Of a DNA stretch of 64,000 nt, positions 44,996 through 54,104 are shown piece by piece. Numbering within the stretch: position 1 is the stretch's first letter; each line of letters starts with the position of its first letter. The position numbers and the translations under genes were made by a program. The stretch is from Rathayibacter iranicus NCPPB 2253 = VKM Ac-1602 (GTDB lineage: Bacteria; Actinomycetota; Actinomycetes; Actinomycetales; Microbacteriaceae). Location of the stretch: the NCBI RefSeq assembly GCF_003149025.1, contig NZ_QGDV01000005.1, forward strand, positions 1 through 64,000, in the 5' to 3' direction. The notes under the pieces are model-generated. The model had not been told where the DNA came from. It did no database searches and saw only the letters and a program-made list of their open reading frames with translations.

Positions 44996-45017
44996 TGAGG
45001 TAAGCCTTGCCTATACT
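44996..45017 (+). promoter_or_regulatory. DtxR/IdeR-type iron box overlapping a leaderless promoter
   Basis: Bases 44996-45014 match the DtxR/IdeR consensus TTAGGTTAGCCTAACCTAA at 14 of 19 positions. The -10 hexamer TATACT (45012-45017) overlaps its right end, and the ATG at 45026 lies where transcription should begin. Iron-loaded repressor bound here would shut off both downstream siderophore genes. Confidence 0.65.
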
Positions 45018-45025
45018 CGAACGCG

Positions 45026-45454
45026 ATGTGCATGTTCGAGGACCGCGACGGCTCCGCGCCGGTCGACGTGAAGCAGTACCTGATCGCGGGCGACGAGACC
45101 GTTGTGCCGTGGATCCAAAGCATCCTCGACGCGCTGCCGGAGGGTGCTCGCGGCCAGGTGTTCATTGAGGTGGACGACGCGCGAGGTCTGCCACCGCTTC
45201 TGGCTCCGGGCCGCGTGTGCGTCACCTGGCTCGGCCGCGCCAGAACCGGTGGGGCAAGCTGCCGAGGAGCCGTCCTCGACCGCGCCGTGCGCGCCTGGAC
45301 GGGCGAGATGTCCGTTGTCGACCGCGACTACCCGTGGGCTGACCCACGGCACGATTTCTGCGCCTGGATCGGCGGAGCCGGACCGGTCATCGACGAACTC
45401 GCGACCGACATCGAGGCACGGCTTCGCGTCTCTACCGAACACGCAGCCCGCTGA
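45026..45454 (+). CDS. SIP-domain protein (C-terminal half of a siderophore-interacting protein)
   Basis: The 142-residue product corresponds only to the NAD(P)H-binding half of siderophore-interacting flavoproteins (QYLIAGDETVVPWIQSILDALPE, FIEVDD, FCAWIGGAG). It lacks the FAD-binding half. Such short SIP proteins occur beside full-length ones in actinobacteria. The start is ATG 45026, probably leaderless; ATG 45032 is an alternative. An iron box lies just upstream, and the full-length protein follows 40 bases downstream. Confidence 0.8.
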   Translation: MCMFEDRDGSAPVDVKQYLIAGDETVVPWIQSILDALPEGARGQVFIEVDDARGLPPLLAPGRVCVTWLGRARTGGASCRGAVLDRAVRAWTGEMSVVDRDYPWADPRHDFCAWIGGAGPVIDELATDIEARLRVSTEHAAR

Positions 45455-45494
45455 ACCTAACGCGCCAAACCCGACCTCCGAGCGAGACGAACCG

Positions 45495-46439
45495 ATGCCT
45501 CCGACAACTACTGCGCCCGCCCGCCCGCCCTACCGGCCCTACCTCGCGACCGTCGCCCGCGCGACGAGGATCGCCCCCCACTTCATCCGGGTAACTCTCA
45601 CCGGCGCCGATCTCGACTGCGTCGGCTGTACGGGTCCCGACCAAAGGATCAAGCTCGTGGTGCCGACCGCGGCCTCGGGGGCCGAGGAGTTCATGGCCTC
45701 CGTCGCGGACGAGGACGGACCCGACGGGCTCGCACCCGACTGGTACACCCGCTGGCGGGACCTGCCTGACGAGCTGCGCAACCCGCTGCGCACCTACACG
45801 ATCCGCGCGACCCGTCCCGAGCTCGCCGAGGTCGACGTCGATTTCGCGGCTCACGGCGATGCCGGGCCTGCCTCCGCGTGGGCCGAGTCGGCCTGTGCCG
45901 GCCAGCGGATCGTCATCATCGCCCCCGACATTCGCTCCGAGCTGCCGGGCGGCGGGGTCGAATTCCATCCCGGAGCGGCGACGTCGCTCCTGCTCGCCGG
46001 GGACGAGACGGCTGTCCCGGCCATCGCCGCGATCCTCGAGAGCCTGGGCGACGAGGCGACCGGAGCGGCGTTCCTCGAAGTGCCGTCGGCACTCGACCGG
46101 CTTGCGCTGCGTCATCCGGCCGGTGTGAGTGTGACGTGGATCGTCCGCGAATCCGTCGCAGCTCCGGGCGCTGCTCTCGGCGGCGCAGTGCGTTCCTGGG
46201 CGACCCGCTTCCTCACGGCGCACCACCGCGGCGTCGAGGTCTCCGACGTCGACATCGACAGCGGGATTCTCTGGGAGGTCCCGGAGGAGAGCAGTGACCC
46301 CGGTCTCTACGCGTGGATCGCCGGGGAAGCCGGCGCGGTGAAGCTGATCCGCCGGTGCCTCGTTACGGAGCTGGGGCTCGATCGCAGGCGGGTGGCGTTC
46401 ATGGGGTACTGGCGCACGGGCCGCTCCGAGTCCAACTAG
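45495..46439 (+). CDS. siderophore-interacting protein (ferric-siderophore reductase)
   Basis: The 314-residue flavoprotein reduces ferric siderophores to release iron. An FAD-binding barrel (RPYLATVARATRIAPHFIRVTL, then LRTYTIRATRPE) is followed by the SIP C-terminal domain (LLLAGDETAVPAIAAILESL, YAWIAGEAGAVKLIRR). The protein ends with GYWRTGRSESN, the expected GYWR motif. It is second in a probable two-gene operon controlled by the iron box at 44996. The ATG at 45495 has GAGACGAA upstream. Confidence 0.92.
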   Translation: MPPTTTAPARPPYRPYLATVARATRIAPHFIRVTLTGADLDCVGCTGPDQRIKLVVPTAASGAEEFMASVADEDGPDGLAPDWYTRWRDLPDELRNPLRTYTIRATRPELAEVDVDFAAHGDAGPASAWAESACAGQRIVIIAPDIRSELPGGGVEFHPGAATSLLLAGDETAVPAIAAILESLGDEATGAAFLEVPSALDRLALRHPAGVSVTWIVRESVAAPGAALGGAVRSWATRFLTAHHRGVEVSDVDIDSGILWEVPEESSDPGLYAWIAGEAGAVKLIRRCLVTELGLDRRRVAFMGYWRTGRSESN

Positions 46440-46744
46440 GGCAATAGCGTCCGCTGGGACGTCGAGGAAGCCGCGCACCCGGACGTGGGGGTGGTTGAGC
46501 GACAGGTCGTCGTCGGCGCGAGAGGCGGAAGTCGAGGCGCACGGGGATAGTCGCGGTTCGGCGCCCCTGACGCGGTGCTGTGCATCCACTCATGCAGAAC
46601 CCCTACCAACGCCTCGTGCTGAATACAGCGCACGAACTGGCCGGTGGGACACCCGCCGCGGGTGTTCCGTCTGGGCGTCCTCATACGGGACACGTTCGTG
46701 ACCGTATGGCTGCGTTGCGGACAGCTGTTCGACCCAGAGAGGTC
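46440..46744. other. no gene seen (305 bases)
   Basis: Between the convergent siderophore-interacting gene and the glycosyltransferase gene there is no frame with a start and a recognisable product. A short reverse-strand frame (LSLNHPHVRVRGFLDVP) looks protein-like and may be the residue of a lost gene. Confidence 0.4.
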
Positions 46745-48268
46745 TCACTGTCGCGCCCAGAGCGCGATCGTCATCGTGGGGATCGACTGCGCGCTGACCC
46801 GCGTGAAGCCTGCCTGGGTGATCTGCGCGTCGTCCGGCGAGGGCTCGGCACCGGTCGGCGTCACGATCCACACGCGCTGCTCGTGCTGTAGCCGGCTGAG
46901 CACCGCATTCTCGTCGAGCAGCCGGTCGGAGTAGCTCCCTGACGTGGAGTAGGGCTCAGCGAGGGCGATGTCTTCGAGCGGTGCGAATGCCTTGGGGTAG
47001 GCCGCGAGTGCTATCCGGGGGCGCAGCGAGACGGTGCCCTTGTCCCCGAGTAGTAGTGCGTCGCCAGGTTGCGCCTTTTCGCTGAGCACGTGCGCGACGC
47101 CACGGATGTCCTGGCCTCCAGGCTTGCCCAGTGGTAGACGCGACCCGACGAAGGCCGGCAGGGCGGCGAGCACGAGAGCCACGAGAACCAGGACGGACAT
47201 GCGTCGCGACCACGAGGCGAGAACGAGGGCGACGAGGATTGCCACCGCAGGCGAACTCATGCTCAGGTAGCGCGGTGTGAAGGCGGGTGTCACGAGAGCG
47301 GTCGTCGTGAGCAGTGTCACGAGAGGCACGAGGATCCAGGCCGCGGCAGCGAGCACGAGCAGGCGGGCGCCGCGGAAGGCACCGGCTCCGCCTACAGCGA
47401 GTAGCACGATGACGAGCGCGGCCAGCCACCAACTCGACCCGAAGAACGGCTCGACCATCACCGTCCAGGCGTTCACTGGCTGGGTTTGCAGCCACCCCAC
47501 CTGCGAGCCCTGCCCCGCCGCCGTCAGTGCGATCGGAGACGCGAGCAGGCCCGCCGTGATGACGGCAAGCACCGCCCGAATAGCCGTTCGCGCACCGCGA
47601 TGAGCACTCACCGCGAGTACGACCAGCGCCGGTAGGACCAGGGCCGCGTAGAGGAAGACCGCGACCGCCGCCCCGGCGACAATGGCGAGTGCGAGCCAGC
47701 GCCACCATCGCCCCTCCTGAGCCGCCCGCACCGCCAGGACCGCGGCCCAGACGACGAGTGCGGTCACGAGCGCCGAGGACCGAGCCTCCACGCCGTTGAA
47801 GGTCGAACGCGGCAACAGCACGAAGACGACCACCGCAGAGACCGCCGCTCGCGGTCGATCAAGCTCGCGGAGGAGCACGAACAGGCCTGCGGCCGCCGCG
47901 CCGATTGCGAGGGCCGAAGGGGCCCGTGTTGCCGCCTCTGATTCCCCGGCGAGGAGGATCCAGCCGTGCATGGACACCCCGTAGATGGCGTGCACGGCAT
48001 CCTTGTGCTGGACGAAAGCGAGCAACTCGTCGAGCGGCAGCCGCGCCAGCCGGAGGGTCGCGGCCTCGTCGTTCCAATAGGACGGGACCCCCGAGGCAAT
48101 CGCGGTGAGGGCCGTCGCGAGCACGAGGATCGTCGCCGTCAGAAATCGGATGGGGAGACGAGTCGAGGGGCGTCCCGAGCCGAGCGAGCCCTTCACGCCT
48201 GCACCCATACGGTCACGATAACGACCGTCCTCCGCCGGAGGATGCAGACGCGTACCGGGCGCATTCAT
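46745..48268 (-). CDS. membrane glycosyltransferase of the GT-C (PMT/ArnT-like) type
   Basis: The 507-residue protein has about ten to twelve hydrophobic helices. The first extracytoplasmic loop contains YWNDEAATLRLARLPLDELL, the acidic D/E motif of lipid-linked GT-C enzymes; the third part has FTPRYLSMSSPAVAILVAL. A soluble C-terminal domain of about 110 residues follows. It probably transfers a sugar from a polyprenyl carrier to a cell-surface acceptor. ATG 48208 (MGAGVKGS) is an alternative start. Substrates are unknown. Confidence 0.75.
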   Translation of the reverse strand: MNAPGTRLHPPAEDGRYRDRMGAGVKGSLGSGRPSTRLPIRFLTATILVLATALTAIASGVPSYWNDEAATLRLARLPLDELLAFVQHKDAVHAIYGVSMHGWILLAGESEAATRAPSALAIGAAAAGLFVLLRELDRPRAAVSAVVVFVLLPRSTFNGVEARSSALVTALVVWAAVLAVRAAQEGRWWRWLALAIVAGAAVAVFLYAALVLPALVVLAVSAHRGARTAIRAVLAVITAGLLASPIALTAAGQGSQVGWLQTQPVNAWTVMVEPFFGSSWWLAALVIVLLAVGGAGAFRGARLLVLAAAAWILVPLVTLLTTTALVTPAFTPRYLSMSSPAVAILVALVLASWSRRMSVLVLVALVLAALPAFVGSRLPLGKPGGQDIRGVAHVLSEKAQPGDALLLGDKGTVSLRPRIALAAYPKAFAPLEDIALAEPYSTSGSYSDRLLDENAVLSRLQHEQRVWIVTPTGAEPSPDDAQITQAGFTRVSAQSIPTMTIALWARQ

Positions 48269-48345
48269 AGACCGATCAAGACGCCGACGTGGACACCTCT
48301 CGCTCCGCTCGAACTCTCACGCGTGTCCGAGGGTCGCACGCGAGG

Positions 48346-49209
48346 TCAGACGAGGACGGGGGAGACGCCGACGAGTCGACTGGAGAGGTCCCAGAGGTCG
48401 TGGGCGAGGGTGCGGTCTCGCGCCTGCGGGTTGAGGGAGCCGTGCGGCGTGAGCTGGTCGAAGTACGTGCCGCTCGCGGCGCCAACGTCGGGCTCGGAGG
48501 CGAGGGTGATGAGCGGCACGGCGCCCGCCTCGGCGGAGATTCCGAAGGAGCCGATCGACAGGGACGTCATCGCCTTCATCAGAACGCTGTCCGATCCGAA
48601 GTTGGTCGAGACGACACCCGGGTGAAACGAGTACGCGTCGACCGCGGTCGTCAGCAGCCGCTCGGCCAACTCCCGAATGAACAGGATCGTCACGAGCTTG
48701 GACGTACCGTACGCGCGCCAACCGCCGAGCCACGGGCCGCGACGGCTGTCGAGATCGTCGAGACGGAGACGGCCCAAGCGGTTCGCGACGCTCGCGGTCG
48801 ACACCACACGCACCCCGGCCCGCTCCCGCGAAGTCTCGATCATCCGGGGGAGCAGGAGGCGGGTGAGAAGGAACGGCGCGAGGTGGTTGCTCTGGATTGT
48901 CCGCTCGTAGCCGTCGACTGTGGCGGCACGGGTCGAGACCAGGCCGCCCGCGTTGTTGGCGAGCACGTCGATCCGCTCGTAGCGCTCGAGGAGACCGGCA
49001 GCGAGCGCGCGGACGTCGTCGAGCCGGTCGAAGTCGGCAAGGAACGCCTTTCCGCCGACGTCGGCCGCGACGGCCCGCGTCCGCTCGGGGTTGCGCCCGA
49101 CCACCGCGACGCTGGCGCCCGCCGCGGCCAGCGCGCCGGCCGCAACTCGGCCGATGCCGGAACTGGCTCCGGTGATGACGACCACGCGTCCTGTCATGTC
49201 AGTGACCAC
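48346..49209 (-). CDS. short-chain dehydrogenase/reductase
   Basis: The 287-residue NAD(P)-dependent oxidoreductase has TGASSGIG (cofactor), LANNAGG, a catalytic Ser in VRVVSTASVANR and YGTSK. The sequence resembles the retinol-dehydrogenase-like SDR group. I chose GTG 49209 because AAAGGTGG lies eight bases before it; ATG 49197 is the alternative. It overlaps the preceding gene by a few bases, so the two are co-translated. Confidence 0.88.
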   Translation of the reverse strand: MVTDMTGRVVVITGASSGIGRVAAGALAAAGASVAVVGRNPERTRAVAADVGGKAFLADFDRLDDVRALAAGLLERYERIDVLANNAGGLVSTRAATVDGYERTIQSNHLAPFLLTRLLLPRMIETSRERAGVRVVSTASVANRLGRLRLDDLDSRRGPWLGGWRAYGTSKLVTILFIRELAERLLTTAVDAYSFHPGVVSTNFGSDSVLMKAMTSLSIGSFGISAEAGAVPLITLASEPDVGAASGTYFDQLTPHGSLNPQARDRTLAHDLWDLSSRLVGVSPVLV

Positions 49210-49585
49210 GGAGATACCCACCTTTCTCGAGGCCTGCCTCGATCTCGAATCGATTGCGGAGCGGATCGCGACCCGCCGCGGTGTAAACGAACGGGAACCA
49301 CATTCCGTAGCGCCGCCACTGCCGTTTGTGCACGGCCTCGTGCTCAAGGACTCGTTCTGACACGTTTGTGCCCGTCAGGTAGCTTGTCCCGACGCAGGAG
49401 CCGCCGCGGCTAAACGCCCAGACGGGGAGCCCGGTAAAGACGACGAGCCCGTGGCTGCGCCTCATGGTTCCGGTGCTCCAGAGGGCGCCCCACACGACTC
49501 CGACCGCGCAGGCGAAGAGATAGCCGGGCCGAGTGATCACCGGATGGAGCGCCACATTCGAGGCGGCGCGGCGGAGGGCGCTCAC
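49199..49585 (-). CDS. small protein with HExxH motif
   Basis: The 128-residue protein has a hydrophobic segment (about residues 22-40), an SRGGSCVGTSYLTG region and the zinc-protease-like motif HEAVH followed by KRQWRRYG. Proteins of this type are widespread in Microbacteriaceae and sometimes mislabelled as Fe-S oxidoreductases; there is no Cys cluster for iron-sulfur. It overlaps the upstream oxidoreductase gene by four bases (49582-49585) and the SDR gene downstream. Whether the HExxH is catalytic is unknown. Confidence 0.65.
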   Translation of the reverse strand: MSALRRAASNVALHPVITRPGYLFACAVGVVWGALWSTGTMRRSHGLVVFTGLPVWAFSRGGSCVGTSYLTGTNVSERVLEHEAVHKRQWRRYGMWFPFVYTAAGRDPLRNRFEIEAGLEKGGYLRGH

Positions 49586-51045
49586 GCGCTCTCGCGCCCG
49601 TAGGTCTCGAGCAGACGCAGCCAGATCTCGCTGATGGTCGGGTAGGAGGGGACAGCGTGCCAGAGTCGTGAAAGCGGCACCTCGCCGACGACGGCGACGG
49701 TTGCCGAATGGATCAGCTCGCCGACTTCCTTGCCGACGAAAGTCACACCGAGGACGACCTTCCGTTCCTCATCCACGACCATTCGCGCGGTTCCGGTGTA
49801 GCCCACCGCCGCGAGGGAGGCTCCGGCGACAGAGCCGATCTCGTAATCGACGACGCGGATTCGGTAGCCGGCCTTCTCGGCGGCCGCAGCGGTGAGGCCC
49901 ACGGAAGCGACTTCGGGGTCGGTGAAGACGACCTGCGGGACGGCCTCGTGGTCGGCGGTCGCGACGTGGGCGCCCCACGGCGCGTCGTGCACCTGGGCGC
50001 CGGTGGCGCGCGCAACGATCACGTCTCCTGCTGCGCGGGCCTGGTACTTGCCCTGGTGGGTAAGCAGTGCGCGGTGATTGACGTCGCCGACCCCGTAGAG
50101 CCACGGGTGGTCGCCGCCGAGGGGCGCGCCGTCGGCGCCGAGCACGAGCAGAGTCTCATCAACGGAGAGGGCGGAGCCGGGCTCCAGACCGACCGTGTCG
50201 AGGCCGACGTCACGGGTGTGCGGCGCGCGGCCGGTGGCGGCGAGGATCTCGTCTGCCTCGATCACGTCTCCGCCGTCGAGAGTGACGGCGACGGTGCCGG
50301 AGCGGCGCTCGACCCGGACGGGGGAGTCGCCGAGGCGGACGTCGACGCCGAGGTCGCGCAGCGCCGAGCCAACCAGCTCGCCGGCGAACGGTTCGAACGG
50401 CGAGAGGAGTCCGCTCCGGGCGATCAGCGTGACGGAGGAGCCGAGGCCCGCGTAGGCCGTCGCCATCTCGCAGGCGACAACTCCGCCGCCGATGATCACG
50501 AGGCGCGGCGGCACTTCCTCCGCCGAGGTCGCTTCGCGGCTGGTCCACGGCGCGGCCTCGCGCAGACCGGGGACGTCTGGGACGACGGCGGTGGTGCCGG
50601 TCGCGACCGCCACAGCGAAACGGGCGCGGAGGACGCGGACATCGCCCTCGGTGCCGGTCACGGTCACCTCACGCTCGCCGCTCAGGCGTCCGTGGCCGCG
50701 GACGAGTTCGATCCCGGCGCCCTCAAGCCACTGCACCTGGCCGTGGTCGTCGAAGTGGCTGGTGACCAAGTCGCGGTGCTCGAGCAGCGCGGCGACGTCG
50801 ACGCCCCCGGTGATTGCCTGCGCAGCGCCGGGTAGGTCGCGCGCCGCCCGCAGCGCCATCGGTGCCCGGAGCAGGGCTTTTGACGGCATACAGGCCCAGT
50901 AGGAGCATTCGCCGCCGACGAGTTCGCTCTCGATGATCGCGGCGCTCAGGCCGCCCTGGACAGCGCGGTCGGCGATGTTCTCACCGACAGGTCCGGCTCC
51001 GATGACGATCAGGTCGAACTCGTCGGCGGTCGGGCTGCTGGTCAT
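49582..51045 (-). CDS. FAD-dependent pyridine nucleotide-disulfide oxidoreductase
   Basis: The 487-residue flavoprotein has the FAD fold (DLIVIGAGPVGENIADRA), the redox disulfide CSYWAC (C-x4-C, as in lipoamide dehydrogenase and mercuric reductase), the second dinucleotide fold (LVIIGGGVVACEMATAYAGLG) and a dimerisation domain ending HAVPSYPTISEIWLRLLE. It resembles dihydrolipoamide-dehydrogenase-like enzymes without a nearby 2-oxoacid complex, so its disulfide substrate is open. The ATG at 51045 has CAGGAGAG upstream. Confidence 0.88.
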   Translation of the reverse strand: MTSSPTADEFDLIVIGAGPVGENIADRAVQGGLSAAIIESELVGGECSYWACMPSKALLRAPMALRAARDLPGAAQAITGGVDVAALLEHRDLVTSHFDDHGQVQWLEGAGIELVRGHGRLSGEREVTVTGTEGDVRVLRARFAVAVATGTTAVVPDVPGLREAAPWTSREATSAEEVPPRLVIIGGGVVACEMATAYAGLGSSVTLIARSGLLSPFEPFAGELVGSALRDLGVDVRLGDSPVRVERRSGTVAVTLDGGDVIEADEILAATGRAPHTRDVGLDTVGLEPGSALSVDETLLVLGADGAPLGGDHPWLYGVGDVNHRALLTHQGKYQARAAGDVIVARATGAQVHDAPWGAHVATADHEAVPQVVFTDPEVASVGLTAAAAEKAGYRIRVVDYEIGSVAGASLAAVGYTGTARMVVDEERKVVLGVTFVGKEVGELIHSATVAVVGEVPLSRLWHAVPSYPTISEIWLRLLETYGRESA

Positions 51046-51124
51046 GATCTCTCCTGGGGGGACTCGGGGGCGCTGCGCCCCGTGGCTGCGGGGAGCGGAC
51101 GGATGCCGCTCGGTACCGTGCACA

Positions 51125-51493
51125 TCAGTGCGCCGGGACGATCTCTGCGCGCCAGCTGTCGTACCGGCCGCCCTCGCTCTCGACGGCGCTGACGACCTGC
51201 CGCAGGAACGCGCTGGTCGACTCCTCGTCGACCGCCGCGTAGTGGCTGGCGACGAGTACCCAACGCAGGCGGAGACGGGAAATCGCGATCTGGTAGCCGG
51301 AGGCGACGAGGATGCGCCCCGCGCGACGGGCGACGCTGCGCCGAGAGAAGACAGCGAAGTGGTCGACCTCGCGTAGCTCCCAAACTTGATCGCCATAGCG
51401 CAGCCGGATCTCGAGCTGCTGCGCGGCTCGGGCCAGTTGCGCCTCAAGGGCTGTCACATCCCGCACGCCTGTTGCGGCGCTCTCGTTACTCAT
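51125..51493 (-). CDS. RraB-like ribonuclease E regulator domain protein
   Basis: The 122-residue protein resembles RraB (regulator of RNase E activity): a compact alpha/beta domain with FLRQVVSAVESEGGRYDSWRAEI near the end. In E. coli RraB binds RNase E; in actinobacteria the role is untested. Its start overlaps the enoyl-CoA hydratase stop (ATGA), so it is translated with that gene. Confidence 0.6.
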   Translation of the reverse strand: MSNESAATGVRDVTALEAQLARAAQQLEIRLRYGDQVWELREVDHFAVFSRRSVARRAGRILVASGYQIAISRLRLRWVLVASHYAAVDEESTSAFLRQVVSAVESEGGRYDSWRAEIVPAH

Positions 51494-52281
51494 CGGCCGG
51501 TGAATTCTGCGGTCGTCCGGCTGAGGAACGCCTCGGCGCCGATCCGGGCATCGTCTGATCCGACCAGGCGGGCGAGCTCGGTGGGGAGAGCGGCGGCGGC
51601 CTCGGCGTCGGAGGCGACGACCGCGAGCCGGGCGTTCGCAAGCGCCGCTTGGACCGCGAGCGGAGCCTGGGCGGCGATGCGCGCAGCGAGCGCATGGGCG
51701 ACGTCGGCGACGGTACCGTCCGGGACCACCTCTTGGACGAGGCCGATGCGGTGCGCCTCGGCGGCGTCGAAGAGCTCTCCCGTGAGGATCCAGCGCATCG
51801 CGTTGCCCCAGCCGACTGCCCGCGGGAAGCGGAGCGTCGCGCCGCCGAATGGCAGAATGCCGCGTGTCACCTCGATTTGCCCGAATGTGGTCGACTCCTC
51901 GGCGACGACCACGTCGCTCGCAAGCGCCAGCTCGATGCCGAGGGTAAGGCAGGTGCCCTGCAGGCCGATGACAACAGGTTTCGCGACGGGGCGGGTGTAC
52001 ACGCCCCACGGATCGAGGCCACACTCGGGGACGAAGTCGAGACCGCCGGTGCCGAGACGCGGGCCGATGTCGGCGAGGTCGAGACCGGCGGTGAAGTGCT
52101 CGCCCTCGGCCAGGACGACTCCCACACGCAGATCGGGATCGCGGTCGAGTTCGCCGTAGGCGGCGGCGAGTTCGGAGAGAAGGCGGATGTCGGCGGCGTT
52201 GCGCTTCTCGGGACGATCGAGCACGATCGCCAGCACGGGACCCCGCCGTTCGATCCGCACGCGTGGTCGCTCGTCGCTCAT
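51490..52281 (-). CDS. enoyl-CoA hydratase/isomerase (crotonase) family protein
   Basis: The 263-residue protein has the crotonase core: LDRPEKRNA, the oxyanion-hole strand GEHFTAGLDLADIG and GTCLTLGIELALASDVVVA, then FGQIEVTRGILPFGGATLRFPRAVG. The GILPFGG segment follows the family G..P.GG pattern. It could act on an acyl-CoA in fatty-acid breakdown. It is the first gene of a pair with the RraB-like gene. Confidence 0.87.
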   Translation of the reverse strand: MSDERPRVRIERRGPVLAIVLDRPEKRNAADIRLLSELAAAYGELDRDPDLRVGVVLAEGEHFTAGLDLADIGPRLGTGGLDFVPECGLDPWGVYTRPVAKPVVIGLQGTCLTLGIELALASDVVVAEESTTFGQIEVTRGILPFGGATLRFPRAVGWGNAMRWILTGELFDAAEAHRIGLVQEVVPDGTVADVAHALAARIAAQAPLAVQAALANARLAVVASDAEAAAALPTELARLVGSDDARIGAEAFLSRTTAEFTGR

Positions 52282-52377
52282 CGTTCCTCCGTCCGGTCGC
52301 CTTCGACTATCTTGCCGGGTGCCACCGACACCCGCCGGGGCTTGCGCAGCGGGCGGAGAATTGTCTCGGCTCCTCGG

Positions 52378-53220
52378 TCAGACTCCGCGAGACAGGGCGC
52401 CGAGGATCCGCAGGATGGTCGGCAGATCGTCCTCCGCCGCGTCGGGAGAGGACGGGGCGAACGAGGTGACTCCGGCGCCAGCGAGCGGGAAATGTGCTCG
52501 CAACGCGTCGAGGCTCGCGACGAGGCGAGCGGCGGGGACGCCGAACGGTACCGGATCGAACAGGCCAGCGAAATCTGCCGGATCGAGCACGTCGAGGTCG
52601 ATGTGCACGTAGACCGAGGCCGCGCCGGTGGCCTCGACCGCGGCGACAAGAGACTCCGGATCGACGGCGTCGGTGTCGAGAGCGGTCGCGCCTCGCTCGA
52701 GTAGCGGCTCGAGTTCGCCGACGTCGGCGGCACGGACGCCCGCAAGCACCACCTGCTCGGCCGCGACCCGCTCGTCAGCGGAGGGAGTGAGAAGGCCAAC
52801 GCCCTGTCCGAGCACCGCCGCGAGGACCATCCCGCAAAAGGCGCCGCTCACCGACGACTCGGGCGTGTGCGCATCGGGGTGGGCGTCGAGCCAGACAAGC
52901 GCCACGGGACCCGGCATATGACGGACCGCGTGGCCGATCCCCGCGAATTCGACGCCGCAGTCACCTCCGATCGTGATCACGGGTTCAGAGCGTCCGGCGA
53001 GAGCGTCGCGCATCCGCTCAGCGGTCGCGGCGACGGAGGCGTAGCGGCGGACTCCGGTGTCTTGAGTATCACCGGCCTCGGCGGGCACCTCGACGGTGGT
53101 GGTGGCGGAGGACGGCAGATCGCCCCGGATTGCTTCGGCCCCGTCGACGAGGCGCATCGCACGGGTCGATGCCGAGCCCTGCCACTGGGGGACGACGAGG
53201 AAGGAGGCCATGCGTGTCAC
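52378..53220 (-). CDS. arginase/agmatinase-family protein
   Basis: The 280-residue protein has the ureohydrolase metal motifs: WLDAHPDAHTPES (DAHxDxH) and VHIDLDVLDPADFAGLFDP (DxDxxDP). The GGDH motif is GGDCG, so one histidine metal ligand is replaced by cysteine, as is often seen in the actinobacterial branch. The substrate may be arginine, agmatine or formiminoglutamate. ATG 53211 (MASFLVV) is a likely alternative start. Confidence 0.8.
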   Translation of the reverse strand: MTRMASFLVVPQWQGSASTRAMRLVDGAEAIRGDLPSSATTTVEVPAEAGDTQDTGVRRYASVAATAERMRDALAGRSEPVITIGGDCGVEFAGIGHAVRHMPGPVALVWLDAHPDAHTPESSVSGAFCGMVLAAVLGQGVGLLTPSADERVAAEQVVLAGVRAADVGELEPLLERGATALDTDAVDPESLVAAVEATGAASVYVHIDLDVLDPADFAGLFDPVPFGVPAARLVASLDALRAHFPLAGAGVTSFAPSSPDAAEDDLPTILRILGALSRGV

Positions 53221-53250
53221 TATGGCATGCGCGCCGCGGCGCCTCCTGGC

Positions 53251-54024
53251 TCAGGCGCCGGGCGCACTGCTCGGCAGGGTCGCGGGAGCTGGTGGCGCCG
53301 TGGGGCCGTCGAGGTCGACGAGGGCCTCGTCGAGGGCCGATTGCGCGCGATCCGCGGCTGCGCGGGCCTGGTCGAGAGCGACCGCGGGCTGGGTCGCGGC
53401 TCGGTGCGCCGCACTCTCGAGCTGCGCGATGGTCTCCTCGGCCAGAATCCGCGGCGCTGGTGTGACGCGCTCGCCGTGCACGGCCGTCAGGAGCTCCACA
53501 GCCCCCGCGCCGAGGTGGGCCGCGGTGCGCGCCGCTTCGAGGAGGAGCAGCTGGCGCGCGGCCTGCGCGCGCGGCTCGCGGTAGCCGGCCACCACCCGGT
53601 CCAGCGCGGCATCGGCCTCGAGGAGGAGGACGAGCAGAGCCGCCGGGTCGTGGCGGGCGCCGGCCGAGCGGGCCTCGTCCGCATCAAGGAGGAGAGAGCG
53701 CGCGGCCGAGCAGGCGGTGGCGACGTCGGCGGCAGAGGCGAGTTGCGCGGAGGTGCGCAGGGCCGAGAGGGTCACTGCCCGCTCCAGGTCCTCGCGAATA
53801 GAGCGCTCGACTCCGCTGAGCTGCGTCTGGGCGCGGGTGAGGAGCGCGACGAAGGCTTCGACCGCGTCCAGCAACGAGTCCGCGTCCTCTCGTCCGCCCG
53901 CTGCCAGCTCAATCGCCTCGCGGAGGGGGCGGACGTGACGCTCCGGCGTGGTCGAGGCAAGCGCGGAGATGTCGGCGCGCGCTCGGTTCAGGCGCTCCGA
54001 GAAGGACGGGGGTAGCGCGCTCAT
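53251..54024 (-). CDS. alpha-helical hypothetical protein
   Basis: The 257-residue product is almost entirely helical and rich in alanine, leucine, arginine and glutamate, with heptad-like stretches (LNRARADISALAS, AIELAAGGREDADSLLDAV, LDQARAAADRAQSALDEAL) that suggest a helical bundle or coiled coil. There is no signal peptide or membrane segment, and the last 15 residues are disordered. I do not recognise the family. ATG 54024 is divergent from the neighbouring glutamine-amidotransferase gene. Confidence 0.6.
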   Translation of the reverse strand: MSALPPSFSERLNRARADISALASTTPERHVRPLREAIELAAGGREDADSLLDAVEAFVALLTRAQTQLSGVERSIREDLERAVTLSALRTSAQLASAADVATACSAARSLLLDADEARSAGARHDPAALLVLLLEADAALDRVVAGYREPRAQAARQLLLLEAARTAAHLGAGAVELLTAVHGERVTPAPRILAEETIAQLESAAHRAATQPAVALDQARAAADRAQSALDEALVDLDGPTAPPAPATLPSSAPGA

Positions 54025-54104
54025 TCCGCGATCGTACGGCCCGAGTGTGACACCGCGTGACATGCGGAGTCGCCCATCGGCACATCCGTGCGCAGGATGG
54101 TGCC

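Noticed and set aside
48289..49413. A 374-codon forward frame opposite the SDR gene
   Set aside because: The reverse strand carries all SDR motifs; the forward frame is a GC-driven mirror.
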